Shown here: positions 1 to 6,523 of the stretch, piece after piece
Numbering within the stretch: the first letter of the stretch is position 1
How the letters are laid out: the number at the start of each line of letters is the position of its first letter
Source of the DNA: Anaerolineae bacterium
Lineage (GTDB): Bacteria; Chloroflexota; Anaerolineae; JAFGEY01
Assembly: GCA_016931365.1 (NCBI GenBank)
Contig: JAFGEY010000456.1
Location: 1-6,523 of the forward strand
Length of the DNA stretch: 6,523 nt
Direction: 5' to 3'
The notes under the pieces: generated by a model
Told to the model about the DNA's origin: nothing
Database searches by the model: none
What the model saw: the letters and a program-made list of their open reading frames with translations, nothing else
Translations under genes and position numbers: made by a program

Positions 1-1185
1 AAAATAACGATGTTGGGCACGGGGCTGATCGGCATGTTTTACACCAGGGCGCTGCACGAGCACCGCCGGCCCGATCGGGTGCACGTGGTCTATTCACGCA
101 GCGAGGCGCGGGCCAAAGCCTTTGCCGCAGAGTGGGGCATTCCCAACTGGACGACGGATATGGCGGCGGCGATCGCCGATCCGGAGACGGATATTGTGGT
201 GATCGGCTTGCCGAACAACCTGCACCTGCAAGCGGCGCAGATCGCCGCCGAGGCAGGTAAGGCCATTTTCTGCACCAAGCCGTTGGCGCGCGACGCGGCA
301 GAGGCCAAAGAAACCCTCGATCTGGCCGAAAAAGCTGGCGTGTTCAACGGCTACCTCGAAGATCTGGTTTATACGCCCAAGATGCTCAAGTCGGTCGCCT
401 CGATCCAGAAAGGATCGCTGGGCAAAATCCTCTGGGCGCGCTCGCGCGAGACGCATCCCGGCCCGCACAGCGATTGGTTCTGGGACAGGGAGCAGTCGGG
501 CGGCGGGGCGATCGTCGACCTGGCCTGCCACTGCATCGAGATATCGCGGCATTTCATCGGCAAAGAGGTCAGGCCGCTGGAGGTGATGTGCTGGGCCGAC
601 ACCCAGGTGCATCCCATCGAGGCCGAGGACAGCGCGATCGGCCTGGTCAAGTACGCCAACGGCGCGATCGGCCAGTTTGAAGTCAGTTGGGCCTTTCGCG
701 GCGGGATGGACCTGCGCGACGAGGTCTCGGGCACTGAGGGCACAATTTGGCTGAACCACTTTTTGCGCACCGGCTTTGAAATGTTTACCACCGGCGGCAG
801 CGGCGGCTATGTCGCCGAAAAGGCCGAGGGCGAGACGGGTTGGCTCTTCCCGGTCGGCGACGAGGTCAACGAGCTGGGCTATGCGCACATGTTCACCGAT
901 ATGCTCGACGCGCTCGACGCCGGACGGCTACCTACGGAGACCTTTTACGATGGTTATGTGGTCAATGCGATCATGGATGCCTGCTATCGCTCGGCCCAGA
1001 CGCGACAGTGGGAGCCGGTGCGGCTTGACGTGTGGCGCGGCGCGGAGGTGGTCGAGTCGGTGGCGCAGCGGATCGACTATGACGATCAGTATTGGCTGAT
1101 CAAGGAAGAGATGATGCCCGACGGCAAGGTCAAGCTGATTTTGAAGGACAAGGCCAGCGGCAAGATCGTGCAGCAGGTCAGGTAG
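1..1185 (+). CDS. Gfo/Idh/MocA-family NAD(P)-dependent oxidoreductase, 5' end outside the window
   Basis: This is a probable cytoplasmic sugar, inositol or sugar-acid dehydrogenase of the Gfo/Idh/MocA family. The frame is open from base 1 and the first ATG is at 10. The visible protein begins [11 protein letters not shown], so the first Rossmann strand is already under way before that ATG and no ribosome binding site is visible. The true start is therefore most likely upstream. Counting from the ATG, the dinucleotide-binding GTGLIG is at residues 3-8. The family's EKP motif appears as C-T-K-P (88-91), keeping the Lys but replacing Glu with Thr. [11 protein letters not shown] (165-174) supplies the usual Asp170 and His174 near the active site. 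After about residue 340, where many relatives end, there is a charged tail rich in Lys, Asp and Glu. An aldolase gene follows 61 bases later, suggesting a shared catabolic pathway. The family is secure; the substrate is unknown. Confidence 0.9.
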   Translation, partial: KITMLGTGLIGMFYTRALHEHRRPDRVHVVYSRSEARAKAFAAEWGIPNWTTDMAAAIADPETDIVVIGLPNNLHLQAAQIAAEAGKAIFCTKPLARDAAEAKETLDLAEKAGVFNGYLEDLVYTPKMLKSVASIQKGSLGKILWARSRETHPGPHSDWFWDREQSGGGAIVDLACHCIEISRHFIGKEVRPLEVMCWADTQVHPIEAEDSAIGLVKYANGAIGQFEVSWAFRGGMDLRDEVSGTEGTIWLNHFLRTGFEMFTTGGSGGYVAEKAEGETGWLFPVGDEVNELGYAHMFTDMLDALDAGRLPTETFYDGYVVNAIMDACYRSAQTRQWEPVRLDVWRGAEVVESVAQRIDYDDQYWLIKEEMMPDGKVKLILKDKASGKIVQQVR

Positions 1186-1199
1186 TGCTTTGGGAAAAT

Positions 1200-1228
1200 A
1201 AACCAGGTTTTTGTCAAAAACCCGGTTT
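1200..1228. promoter_or_regulatory. Intercistronic stem-loop between oxidoreductase and aldolase genes
   Basis: Bases 1200-1212 pair with 1216-1228 to form a 13-bp stem with one A/C mismatch (1205/1223) and a 3-base loop. It lies 14 bases after the oxidoreductase stop and ends just before the aldolase ribosome binding site. There is no clear T-run immediately after it, so it is not a textbook intrinsic terminator. It could be a partial terminator, an mRNA stability or processing element, or a copy of a dispersed intergenic palindrome. The structure is seen directly; its role is inferred. Confidence 0.5.
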
Positions 1229-1233
1229 GTGGC

Positions 1234-1240
1234 GCGAGGA
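1234..1240 (+). promoter_or_regulatory. Ribosome binding site of the aldolase gene
   Basis: The purine-rich GCGAGGA lies 6 bases before the ATG at 1247 and supports that start. The overlapping ATG at 1240 is in another frame, and the in-frame ATG at 1262 has no comparable site. Confidence 0.6.
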
Positions 1241-1246
1241 TGACAG

Positions 1247-2017
1247 ATGAAAAAAAATCAGATGAAAGCGAAAATCCTGTCCGGACAGCCGGCGTTGGGC
1301 GTCTCGGTGATGATCCCCTCACCGCAGATTGTCGAGATGATCGGCGCGTTGGGCTTTGACTGGGTGCTGATCGACTGCGAGCACGGCACAAACACACCGG
1401 AAAGCGTCGAGTTGATGATCATGGCCGCCGAGGTCAGCGGGATCACGCCGATCGTGCGCCCCAAGACCAAAGACCCTGACGACGTTCTCAAGGTGATGGA
1501 TCGCGGCGCGATGGGCGTGCAGGCGCCGCACGTCAACACCGCCGCCGACGCACAGCGCGTGGTTGAGGCGGTCAAGTATCATCCGCTGGGCAAGCGCGGC
1601 CTGGCGGCGGGCACGCGCCCGTCGAATTACGGCTTGGGCCTCGCGCTGGACGAATATGTGACTCAAGTCAACCGGGAGACGCTGGTTTGCGTGCAGTTGG
1701 AAGAGGTGGAGGCGCTGCAAAACATCGACGAAATCCTCCGGGTAAAAGGCGTTGACGTGTTCTTTGTCGGCCCGTCCGACCTTTCGCAGTCGATGGGCTA
1801 TCCGGGGCAGACGAGCGCGCCGCCGGTGCAAGCAGCTATCGACGCGGCCTTCGAGGCCATCGTCAGGGCAGGCAAGGTGCCCGGCTCGGCAGGCAGCACC
1901 GAGGCGACCCGGCATTACCTGCAAATGGGCTGCCGCTATGTGTACACGCATGTGCCCAGGCTGCTTGGCGCGGGCGCGGCGGCCTTTTTTGATGCGGTTC
2001 GTGCCTGGGAGGGTTGA
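1247..2017 (+). CDS. HpcH/HpaI-family aldolase (class II, metal-dependent)
   Basis: This 256-residue protein has the usual length of the HpcH/HpaI aldolase/citrate lyase family. Members use a divalent metal and pyruvate enolate to cleave or form 2-keto-3-deoxy acids, in the cytoplasm. The key residues fall where they do in E. coli HpaI. DCEHG (43-47) gives the catalytic His46 (HpaI His45). VRP (70-72) gives Arg71 (HpaI Arg70). QLE (150-152) gives metal ligand Glu152 (HpaI Glu149). GPSDLSQSMGYPGQ (175-188) gives metal ligand Asp178 (HpaI Asp175). The family and an intact active site are therefore well supported. Known members act on 4-hydroxy-2-oxo-heptanedioate, 2-keto-3-deoxy-rhamnonate or 5-keto-4-deoxy-glucarate; the sequence alone does not choose among them. 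Its position behind a Gfo/Idh/MocA dehydrogenase favours sugar-acid degradation over aromatic catabolism. Confidence 0.93.
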   Translation: MKKNQMKAKILSGQPALGVSVMIPSPQIVEMIGALGFDWVLIDCEHGTNTPESVELMIMAAEVSGITPIVRPKTKDPDDVLKVMDRGAMGVQAPHVNTAADAQRVVEAVKYHPLGKRGLAAGTRPSNYGLGLALDEYVTQVNRETLVCVQLEEVEALQNIDEILRVKGVDVFFVGPSDLSQSMGYPGQTSAPPVQAAIDAAFEAIVRAGKVPGSAGSTEATRHYLQMGCRYVYTHVPRLLGAGAAAFFDAVRAWEG

Positions 2018-2043
2018 TCGTACAGGGGGATGTGTGGTACACT
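2014..2043 (+). promoter_or_regulatory. Candidate sigma-70-type promoter for the kinase operon
   Basis: TTGATC (2014-2019) and TACACT (2038-2043) are separated by 18 bases. A TGG directly before the second box makes it an extended -10. Each box matches 4 of 6 consensus bases. The element overlaps the aldolase stop codon and lies about 30 bases before the kinase start, which would make the kinase the head of a second transcription unit. A short GTGT-GGT-ACAC inverted repeat (2032-2042) overlaps the -10 box. Chance matches of this quality are common. Confidence 0.35.
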
Positions 2044-2067
2044 GGATGAAATGCGAGACGAACGGGC

Positions 2068-2072
2068 GGAGG
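2068..2072 (+). promoter_or_regulatory. Ribosome binding site that decides the GTG start of the kinase
   Basis: GGAGG lies 4 bases before the GTG at 2077. An in-frame TGA at 2047-2049 rules out a start further upstream, and the intervening codons contain no ATG. The nearest in-frame ATG downstream (2158) would remove the beginning of the first PAS domain. Confidence 0.6.
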
Positions 2073-2076
2073 GATC

Positions 2077-4935
2077 GTGACCCATCCTGAAAGCGATCGG
2101 CGGCAGACAGGCATATCCTGGCAGCTCGATAAATTTGGTTTCGACGTTGTGCAAACAATGGCCGAAGGAATCGTTGTTCAGGATGCAGAAGGCTATATCG
2201 TGTGGGCCAACCCGGCCGCCTGTGCCTTGACCGGTTATGCACTGGATGAATTGATCGGGCTGCACTGGACTGTTATCATTCCTCCCAAGCAGCACGAGAT
2301 CGTCCGCGCGGCCGATGAGCGGCGCGAGCAAGGCCAGTCGGATCGCTACGAGTTGAACCTGCTGTGCCGGGACAAAACCCAGAAGGCGATTCTGGCCAGC
2401 GGCAGTCCCTGGTTTGATGCTGCAGGGCGTTTCGGCGGGACGATGGCGGTCTTTACCGACATCACAGCGCAACAGGAGACCCAAAATGCGCTGCGCCAGA
2501 CGGCGCGCCAGCAGCAGCAGCTTATCGGGCTGGCCCGGCACCTGGTGTCCAGCCTTGACGTGACCGAGGTTCTAAAGCGTATTGCCGTTGGCGCGCAAGA
2601 TGTTGTTGATGCTTATGGGTGTTTCATTTCGCTGTTGAGTGCCGATGGCCGCACCTTGATCCCGGTCGTGGCGATCGATCCACTCTATGAGGCCGAAATC
2701 CTTGCAGCGGTGATCGACGTGGAATGCAGTTTTTCCGGTCAGGCAGTCAAGGCCGGGCAGGGACTCATTTTCAACGACGCGCATGAACACAAGGTCGGCC
2801 AGCAAATTCCCGGCACGCCCGTCGAGCGAGAGCATATTATCGTCGTGCCTTTGCTTGCCGACGATCGCGTCCTGGGTGCGATGTGTCTCAGCCGGCAGAC
2901 GGCGCATTTTACGCCGGACGATTTGGCCCTGGTCGAGACGCTAGCGACCTATGCCTCGATTGCGCTGCGGAATGCCCAGGCGCACGAGGTGTTGCAGCTT
3001 GAAATTCGGGAGCGCAGGCAGGCCGAGGCGGAGTTGGCGCACGAGCGCGAATTATTGCGCATTCTGATCGATCACCTGCCGGATAACATCTATGTCAAGG
3101 ATACTGAGGGCCGCTTTTTGCTCAACAACGCCGCGTCGCTCCGCATCCTCAATGCCCGCGGCCAGGAAGAGGTGTTAGGCAAAACCGACTTTGACTTTAT
3201 GTCCTCCGATCTCGCAGCGCATTATCAGTCGATCTTGCAGGCGTTTCTTAAAGCTGGAAAAGCGGTCATTGAGCAGGAGGTGTTTTATCCCGAGCGCGTG
3301 GTGCGCAGGTGGGTCGCGGATACCAAAATACTGCTGCACGACGCGCAAGGTCAGATCATCGGCCTGCTCGGCGTGGGGCGCGACATCACCGCGCGCAAAG
3401 AGGCCGAACAGGCCCGCGAGCAGTTGTTGGCCCAGCTTCGGCAGCAGGCCGAGCAAGTCCAACTGATCATCGATGTAGTGCCCGACGGCGTGCTCTTGCT
3501 CGATGAACAACACCGGCTGGTGCGTGCCAACCCGGCCGGTCGTCAATATCTTGCTGTCCTTGCCGATACCCGGATGGGTGAGGTGCTCGACCAAGTGGGC
3601 GGCATCTCGACGGTCGATTTGCTGCTCGATGGACTGGCACAGAACTGGCGCGAAATTCAGATACAAGGTCGCACTTTTCAAGTGATCGTCCGGCCCATGC
3701 CCGCCGTCTCTACCGAGGCCGAATGGGTGCTGGTTATCCGTGATATGACGCCCGAACACGAACTGCAAGAACGCCTCCGCCAGCAGGATCGAATGGCGGT
3801 GATGGGGCAGCTGGCTGGCGGCGTGGCCCACGATTTCAACAACATCCTCACTGCCATTCGCGGCTATGTCGAACTGGTGTTGGGCGAACTTGTGACCGGA
3901 CATCCCCTGCGCGCCGATTTGGAAGAAGTGCAGCGCGCCGCCGATCGTGCCGCGTCGCTCACAAACCAGTTGCTCGTTTTTAGCCGCCGTCAGTGGCTCA
4001 AACCACAGTTGCTCAATCTGAATGTCATCGTCAGTGAGATGGAAAAGATGCTACGTTCCCTGATCAGCGAAAACATTGCGTTGCATTTCGATCTGACCCC
4101 TAAGCTGGGCCTGGTGATGGCCGACCCGGGGCAGATCGAACAGGTAGTGATGAACCTTGTCGTCAATGCGCGCGATGCGATGCTGCAAGGCGGGATATTG
4201 GCTTTGTCCACGCAGCGTGTTAACCTGGATCGCCGCTATGCTGAAAGCCATCCGGGCGTCGAGGCGGGGCCGTATGCCCTGTTGGCGGTCAGTGATACGG
4301 GGATCGGAATCGAACCAGAGATTTTGCCGCACATTTTTGAGCCCTTTTTCACTACCAAGCCGAGCGGCAAAGGGACCGGTCTGGGCCTGTCGACAGTGCA
4401 CGGCATTGTGACTCAAAGCGAGGGGCACGTCGATGTTGAAAGTATGCCGGGCCAGGGCAGCACGTTCAGGGTGTATTTGCCTCTTGTGCCAGATGGCACA
4501 CAGGTGGAGGAATCGCCAACTGCGCCGGGTATGTCTACGGCGGGCACCGAGACGATCCTGCTCGTCGAGGACGAGGTCGTCGTGCGCGAGCTGGCCCGGC
4601 GGGTGCTGGATCGGCGGGGGTATACGGTGTTGGTCGCGCATACGCCAGGGGAGGCGATCCAGCTTATGCAAGAGTATCATGGGCCTATTGCCTTGCTGCT
4701 CACTGATGTGGTGATGCCCGAGATGGATGGTGGCGAACTGGCCCGGCGGTTGCGGGCCAATCGACCGGAAATGCGTGTGCTTTATATGTCGGGTTATACG
4801 GAGGACGCCATTGAGCCGTATGGCATTTCGACAGGACGAGTCTCTTTTCTTGAAAAGCCTTTTTCACCCAACGCGTTGGCAGATAAGGTGCGTGAGGTAC
4901 TCGATATGCCATTGAAACGAGTAGGGAAGGTCTAG
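2077..4935 (+). CDS. Soluble hybrid sensor histidine kinase, PAS-GAF-PAS-PAS-HisKA-HATPase-REC
   Basis: This 952-residue signalling protein shows no signal peptide or membrane helix, so it should sense cytoplasmic cues. Approximate layout: PAS1 20-132 (ends in the typical T-D-I-T); GAF 158-300; charged linker helix 302-326; PAS2 327-441 (PAS_4-like, ends R-D-I-T-A-R); linker 441-462; PAS3 462-560; HisKA 571-640; HATPase_c 680-803; receiver 826-945. The H-box GGVAHDFNN places the phosphorylated His at 585. The N-box is [10 protein letters not shown] (691-700), G1 is DTGIGI (740-745), the F-box is FEPFFTTK (754-761) and G2 is GKGTGLGLS (764-772). The receiver has acidic Glu831/Asp832, phospho-acceptor Asp877, Ser905 and Lys927, all intact. 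The HDFNN-type H-box with a C-terminal receiver resembles CckA-like hybrid kinases, which pass phosphate through an HPt protein; none is encoded here. The PAS and GAF ligands are unknown. The start is GTG. Confidence 0.95.
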   Translation: MTHPESDRRQTGISWQLDKFGFDVVQTMAEGIVVQDAEGYIVWANPAACALTGYALDELIGLHWTVIIPPKQHEIVRAADERREQGQSDRYELNLLCRDKTQKAILASGSPWFDAAGRFGGTMAVFTDITAQQETQNALRQTARQQQQLIGLARHLVSSLDVTEVLKRIAVGAQDVVDAYGCFISLLSADGRTLIPVVAIDPLYEAEILAAVIDVECSFSGQAVKAGQGLIFNDAHEHKVGQQIPGTPVEREHIIVVPLLADDRVLGAMCLSRQTAHFTPDDLALVETLATYASIALRNAQAHEVLQLEIRERRQAEAELAHERELLRILIDHLPDNIYVKDTEGRFLLNNAASLRILNARGQEEVLGKTDFDFMSSDLAAHYQSILQAFLKAGKAVIEQEVFYPERVVRRWVADTKILLHDAQGQIIGLLGVGRDITARKEAEQAREQLLAQLRQQAEQVQLIIDVVPDGVLLLDEQHRLVRANPAGRQYLAVLADTRMGEVLDQVGGISTVDLLLDGLAQNWREIQIQGRTFQVIVRPMPAVSTEAEWVLVIRDMTPEHELQERLRQQDRMAVMGQLAGGVAHDFNNILTAIRGYVELVLGELVTGHPLRADLEEVQRAADRAASLTNQLLVFSRRQWLKPQLLNLNVIVSEMEKMLRSLISENIALHFDLTPKLGLVMADPGQIEQVVMNLVVNARDAMLQGGILALSTQRVNLDRRYAESHPGVEAGPYALLAVSDTGIGIEPEILPHIFEPFFTTKPSGKGTGLGLSTVHGIVTQSEGHVDVESMPGQGSTFRVYLPLVPDGTQVEESPTAPGMSTAGTETILLVEDEVVVRELARRVLDRRGYTVLVAHTPGEAIQLMQEYHGPIALLLTDVVMPEMDGGELARRLRANRPEMRVLYMSGYTEDAIEPYGISTGRVSFLEKPFSPNALADKVREVLDMPLKRVGKV

Positions 4936-4937
4936 CG

Positions 4938-4945
4938 TAAGGAGG
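4938..4945 (+). promoter_or_regulatory. Perfect-match ribosome binding site of the M41-like gene
   Basis: TAAGGAGG is complementary to the 3' end of 16S rRNA and sits 4 bases before the ATG at 4950 and 2 bases after the kinase stop. It is the strongest site in the window and supports this small gene being translated. Confidence 0.75.
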
Positions 4946-4949
4946 AACG

Positions 4950-5441
4950 ATGGTTGAGAAGACGCGAGAGCAATGGTCGATCCACGAAGCGGGGCGGGCG
5001 ATCGTCGCCTGCGCGCTGGGCAGGCCATTCGAACAAGCATCCATCCTGCCCGATCTGTCGGGCATAAACGCGGTGTCATTTGAGCCCGAGGATGGATCGG
5101 CACAGCAGCTCAAGCAAGCGATCCTGGTCGGCCTGGCCGGGGCGGCAGCTGAAACGATGCACACCACGCATGGCCCGCTGGCTATTGAAATGTTGACTGA
5201 GGACTATGGGATCGTCGTGTCGTATGTCGACGCACTGTTTGAGCAGAGCCAGGGGCAAGAACTGCCGGGTGCGCGCGATCTGTTGGTCCTGTCACTGTGG
5301 GAGCAGGTGCTCAAACTGCTGAACACGCATTGGGGATCGGTCGCGTTGCTGTCGGACCTGCTGCTCGATCTGGGCACGGTGAGCTGGATTGAGGTCAACG
5401 AACTTTATGAGCATACCACCAGGTGGCATGCTCGCAGTTGA
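4950..5441 (+). CDS. Stand-alone FtsH peptidase-domain-like (M41) protein, probably catalytically inactive
   Basis: This 163-residue protein resembles only the C-terminal protease domain of FtsH (peptidase M41). It lacks the AAA ATPase and membrane segments, so it is likely soluble. The start W-S-I-H-E-A-G-R-A-I-V-A (9-20) aligns with the FtsH helix carrying HEAGH, but the second His is Arg16 (codon CGG, 4995-4997). The helix LKQAILVGLAGAAAETM (54-70) corresponds to the FtsH LAGRAAEE-type segment. Asp85 in T-E-D-Y lies 17 residues after Glu68, close to the spacing of the third zinc-binding Asp in E. coli FtsH. The C-terminal helices (108-152), containing H-W-x-x-V-A-x-L-x-x-x-L-L, also follow M41. 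Two of three zinc ligands and the catalytic Glu13 thus remain, but a normal zinc site is unlikely. It begins 14 bases after the kinase and ends 12 bases before a nitroreductase. A role as an adaptor or binding domain is inference. The family call rests on motif reading and is moderately sure. Confidence 0.7.
   Translation: MVEKTREQWSIHEAGRAIVACALGRPFEQASILPDLSGINAVSFEPEDGSAQQLKQAILVGLAGAAAETMHTTHGPLAIEMLTEDYGIVVSYVDALFEQSQGQELPGARDLLVLSLWEQVLKLLNTHWGSVALLSDLLLDLGTVSWIEVNELYEHTTRWHARS
5409..5433. promoter_or_regulatory. Imperfect palindrome at the 3' end of the M41-like gene
   Basis: Bases 5409-5420 and 5422-5433 are inverted copies with one mismatch (5415/5427), centred on 5421. As RNA they would form a stem of about 11 positions with a 3-base loop, inside the last codons of the M41-like gene and 7 bases before the GAGG of the next gene. 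It could modulate translation or processing of the nitroreductase message, or be a protein-binding site. It could also be a coincidence of coding sequence. Confidence 0.4.
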
Positions 5442-5443
5442 GG
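5440..5443 (+). promoter_or_regulatory. Ribosome binding site of the nitroreductase, overlapping the upstream stop codon
   Basis: GAGG shares bases with the TGA (5439-5441) of the M41-like gene and lies 10 bases before the ATG at 5454. The overlap suggests translational coupling of the two genes. Confidence 0.5.
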
Positions 5444-5453
5444 ATCAACGGCA

Positions 5454-6317
5454 ATGACTTTTCCTAATGAAACGATGCGGCTGCTGAATGAGCGGGGGAG
5501 TTGCCGCGCTTTCGTTGACGATCCCATCCCGCCAGATGTGCTGCGACAGGTGATTGAGGCAGGCCTCCATGCGCCAACCGGGGGCAACTTGCAGCCCTAT
5601 TCGATCATCCAGATCGAGCGAACTGAGACGCGCCAATGGTTGCGCGAGCGATGCGGACAGGGTTTTATCGAAAATGCGCCGGCATCGCTGCTTTTTTGCC
5701 TCGATTTCCGACGGTTGAAGCGCTGGGCCGAATTGCGCGATGCGCCTTTCACGGCGACCCGATCGTTTCGCCACTTTTGGATTTCTTTCCAAGACACGCT
5801 GATCTGCGCGCAAAACATCTGCACTGCCGCCGACGTCATGGGACTGGGATCGGTCTACATCGGCACAGTGCTTGAATTTTTTGATGAACTGCGCGACAGA
5901 CTTGCCTTGCCCGACGGCGTGTTTCCAGTGGTGCTGCTTTGCCTGGGCTATCCTCGAACGGCGCCCAAAGTGCAGCCCAAGCTCGGCATTGACATAGTGG
6001 TACACGTTGAGCAGTATCGCGATCTATCCGACCAGGATCTGCTGGCTGCGTTTGAGGCCAAGTATTCCAGCCGCCGCGTCGAGAGCACCGAGGAGCGGCT
6101 TGAAGCATTGGCCGAGACCTGTCGCGCGGTGTCCGGCGATGACTTGGCTGCGCGAGCGGTGGGGACGGCACGCCGGGACGGCTACATCAATGCCGCGCAG
6201 CGCTACTTTGGCCTTCACTATCGCGCCAGCGAGATGCCCAAAGGCAACGCGCGCTATCTGGCGCAGATGGAAGCATCTGGATTCAAGTGGTTTACGCCCT
6301 ACGAAGGCGACGAGTAA
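5454..6317 (+). CDS. Nitroreductase-family FMN-dependent oxidoreductase
   Basis: This 287-residue protein is a probable flavoenzyme that uses NAD(P)H to reduce nitro, quinone or similar compounds in the cytoplasm. Family marks are the N-terminal E-R-G-S-C-R-A-F (13-20), whose Arg14 and Arg18 fit FMN-phosphate contacts. They also include A-P-T-G-G-N-L-Q-P (40-48), equivalent to the family's APS-x-x-N-x-QP; M-G-L-G-S-V-Y-I-G (129-137); C-L-G-Y-P (163-167); and the closing E-Q-Y-R-D-L-S (186-192). The core ends near residue 205, and about 80 further residues follow (205-287) with an aromatic end, Y-F-G-L-H-Y (251-256) and F-K-W-F-T-P-Y (277-283). This makes it longer than typical NfsA/NfsB enzymes, though a subfamily may share the tail. 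It sits 12 bases after the M41-like gene and is probably co-transcribed with the kinase. The family is confident; the physiological substrate is unknown. Confidence 0.88.
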   Translation: MTFPNETMRLLNERGSCRAFVDDPIPPDVLRQVIEAGLHAPTGGNLQPYSIIQIERTETRQWLRERCGQGFIENAPASLLFCLDFRRLKRWAELRDAPFTATRSFRHFWISFQDTLICAQNICTAADVMGLGSVYIGTVLEFFDELRDRLALPDGVFPVVLLCLGYPRTAPKVQPKLGIDIVVHVEQYRDLSDQDLLAAFEAKYSSRRVESTEERLEALAETCRAVSGDDLAARAVGTARRDGYINAAQRYFGLHYRASEMPKGNARYLAQMEASGFKWFTPYEGDE

Positions 6318-6384
6318 GACGTCTGTGTCTGTTATCGACAGCTATGCTAGACGCAATACCTTTCAAATAAGGAGAGCGAGCGTC
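6318..6384. other. Short non-coding stretch after the nitroreductase gene
   Basis: No convincing gene, promoter or T-tract terminator is visible here. An AAGGAG at 6369-6374 resembles a ribosome binding site but no start codon follows at a useful distance. Confidence 0.5.
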
Positions 6385-6427
6385 GGTCGAGTAGTCGCCA
6401 CGTTCTTTGTGGCGGCATATCGAGACC
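6385..6427 (+). repeat. Palindromic intergenic repeat, copy 1
   Basis: This 43-base unit starts GGTCGAGTAG (6385-6394) and ends TATCGAGACC (6418-6427). Between the ends, CGCCAC (6396-6401) pairs with GTGGCG (6409-6414) around a 7-base loop, and a G-U and a G-C pair can extend the stem to 8. The same ends recur in opposite orientation at 6476-6514. There is no T-run after the stem, but it could still weaken or end transcription coming from the nitroreductase gene. Confidence 0.7.
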
Positions 6428-6475
6428 ACGCGAGCAGTTTAGGCTGCTGAAATTCGCTTGTTCGGGCCGCGCCTG

Positions 6476-6514
6476 GGTCTCGATACGGGCCAAAATGCGT
6501 GGCCCTACTCGACC
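6476..6514 (-). repeat. Palindromic intergenic repeat, copy 2 (inverted)
   Basis: This 39-base unit is the reverse-complement counterpart of copy 1. Its ends GGTCTCGATA (6476-6485) and CTACTCGACC (6505-6514) are exact complements of copy 1's ends. The centre differs: GGGCC (6487-6491) pairs with GGCCC (6501-6505) around a 9-base loop. The spacer to copy 1 is 48 bases. As an inverted pair the two can also fold on each other. Confidence 0.7.
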
Positions 6515-6523
6515 AGCGGCGCT

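Noticed and set aside
167..174. GCGATCGC, the cyanobacterial HIP1 octamer
   Set aside because: Only this one clear full copy was noticed. The related GATCG is common throughout but does not justify a cyanobacterial assignment.
94..888. 264-residue open frame on the - strand
   Set aside because: It lies antisense to the oxidoreductase, whose + strand motifs are clear. The translation has no recognisable domain, and long antisense frames are expected at high GC.
1319..2242. 307-residue open frame on the - strand
   Set aside because: It crosses the aldolase, the intergenic gap and the start of the kinase. It shows no family motif, and the + strand aldolase is unambiguous.
2510..2520. CAG triplet run encoding several Gln in the kinase
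   Set aside because: It is a short run inside the linker after PAS1 and is ordinary for a coiled linker.
3175..3903. 242-residue open frame on the - strand within the kinase gene
   Set aside because: It is antisense to the PAS and HisKA domains; its His- and Gln-rich composition is typical of a shadow frame.
6369..6374. AAGGAG resembling a ribosome binding site
   Set aside because: No start codon follows at 4-12 bases, and the next stretch is the palindromic repeat.
6433..6448. AGCAG/CTGCT short hairpin in the spacer between the two repeats
   Set aside because: A 5-bp stem with a 6-base loop is too weak to call alone.
6007..6450. 147-residue + strand frame overlapping the nitroreductase end and the repeat
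   Set aside because: It is out of frame with the nitroreductase, Arg/Ala-rich, and has no domain or ribosome binding site.

Overview
This is a GC-rich bacterial window carrying five genes, all on the + strand and closely packed, with no recognisable transposase, phage gene, tRNA, rRNA or CRISPR array. The taxon cannot be fixed from the sequence. High GC, a GTG start, a soluble multi-PAS/GAF hybrid kinase and a stand-alone M41-like protein next to sugar-acid type catabolic genes would suit a Chloroflexota (Anaerolineae-like) or similar environmental lineage, but that is only a guess.

Region 1 (1-2017) is a small catabolic cassette. It holds the 3' part of a Gfo/Idh/MocA-type NAD(P)-dependent oxidoreductase, whose start lies before the window, then an HpcH/HpaI-family class II aldolase with its catalytic His/Arg and metal-binding Glu/Asp in place. 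A near-perfect 13-bp stem-loop sits in the 61-bp gap between them. The pair looks like consecutive steps of sugar or sugar-acid degradation: oxidation, then retro-aldol cleavage. The substrate is not readable from the sequence.

Region 2 (2018-6317) looks like a separate transcription unit, preceded by a weak extended -10 promoter candidate. It encodes a 952-residue cytoplasmic hybrid sensor histidine kinase (PAS-GAF-PAS-PAS-HisKA-HATPase-REC), a 163-residue protein resembling only the peptidase domain of FtsH (M41), and a 287-residue nitroreductase-family flavoprotein. The gaps are 14 and 12 bases. The M41-like protein reads HEAGR where the zinc-binding motif should be HEAGH, so it is probably a pseudo-protease. 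An imperfect palindrome lies across the end of this gene, just before the nitroreductase ribosome binding site.

Region 3 (6318-6523) has no convincing gene. It carries two diverged copies of a palindromic repeat of about 40 bases in opposite orientations. They share identical 10-base ends but have different central stems that each can still pair. This resembles a REP/BIME-like intergenic element and may also end the operon's transcript.

The most interesting points are the degenerate M41-like protein co-transcribed with a signalling kinase and a flavoenzyme, and the inverted repeat pair at the right edge.
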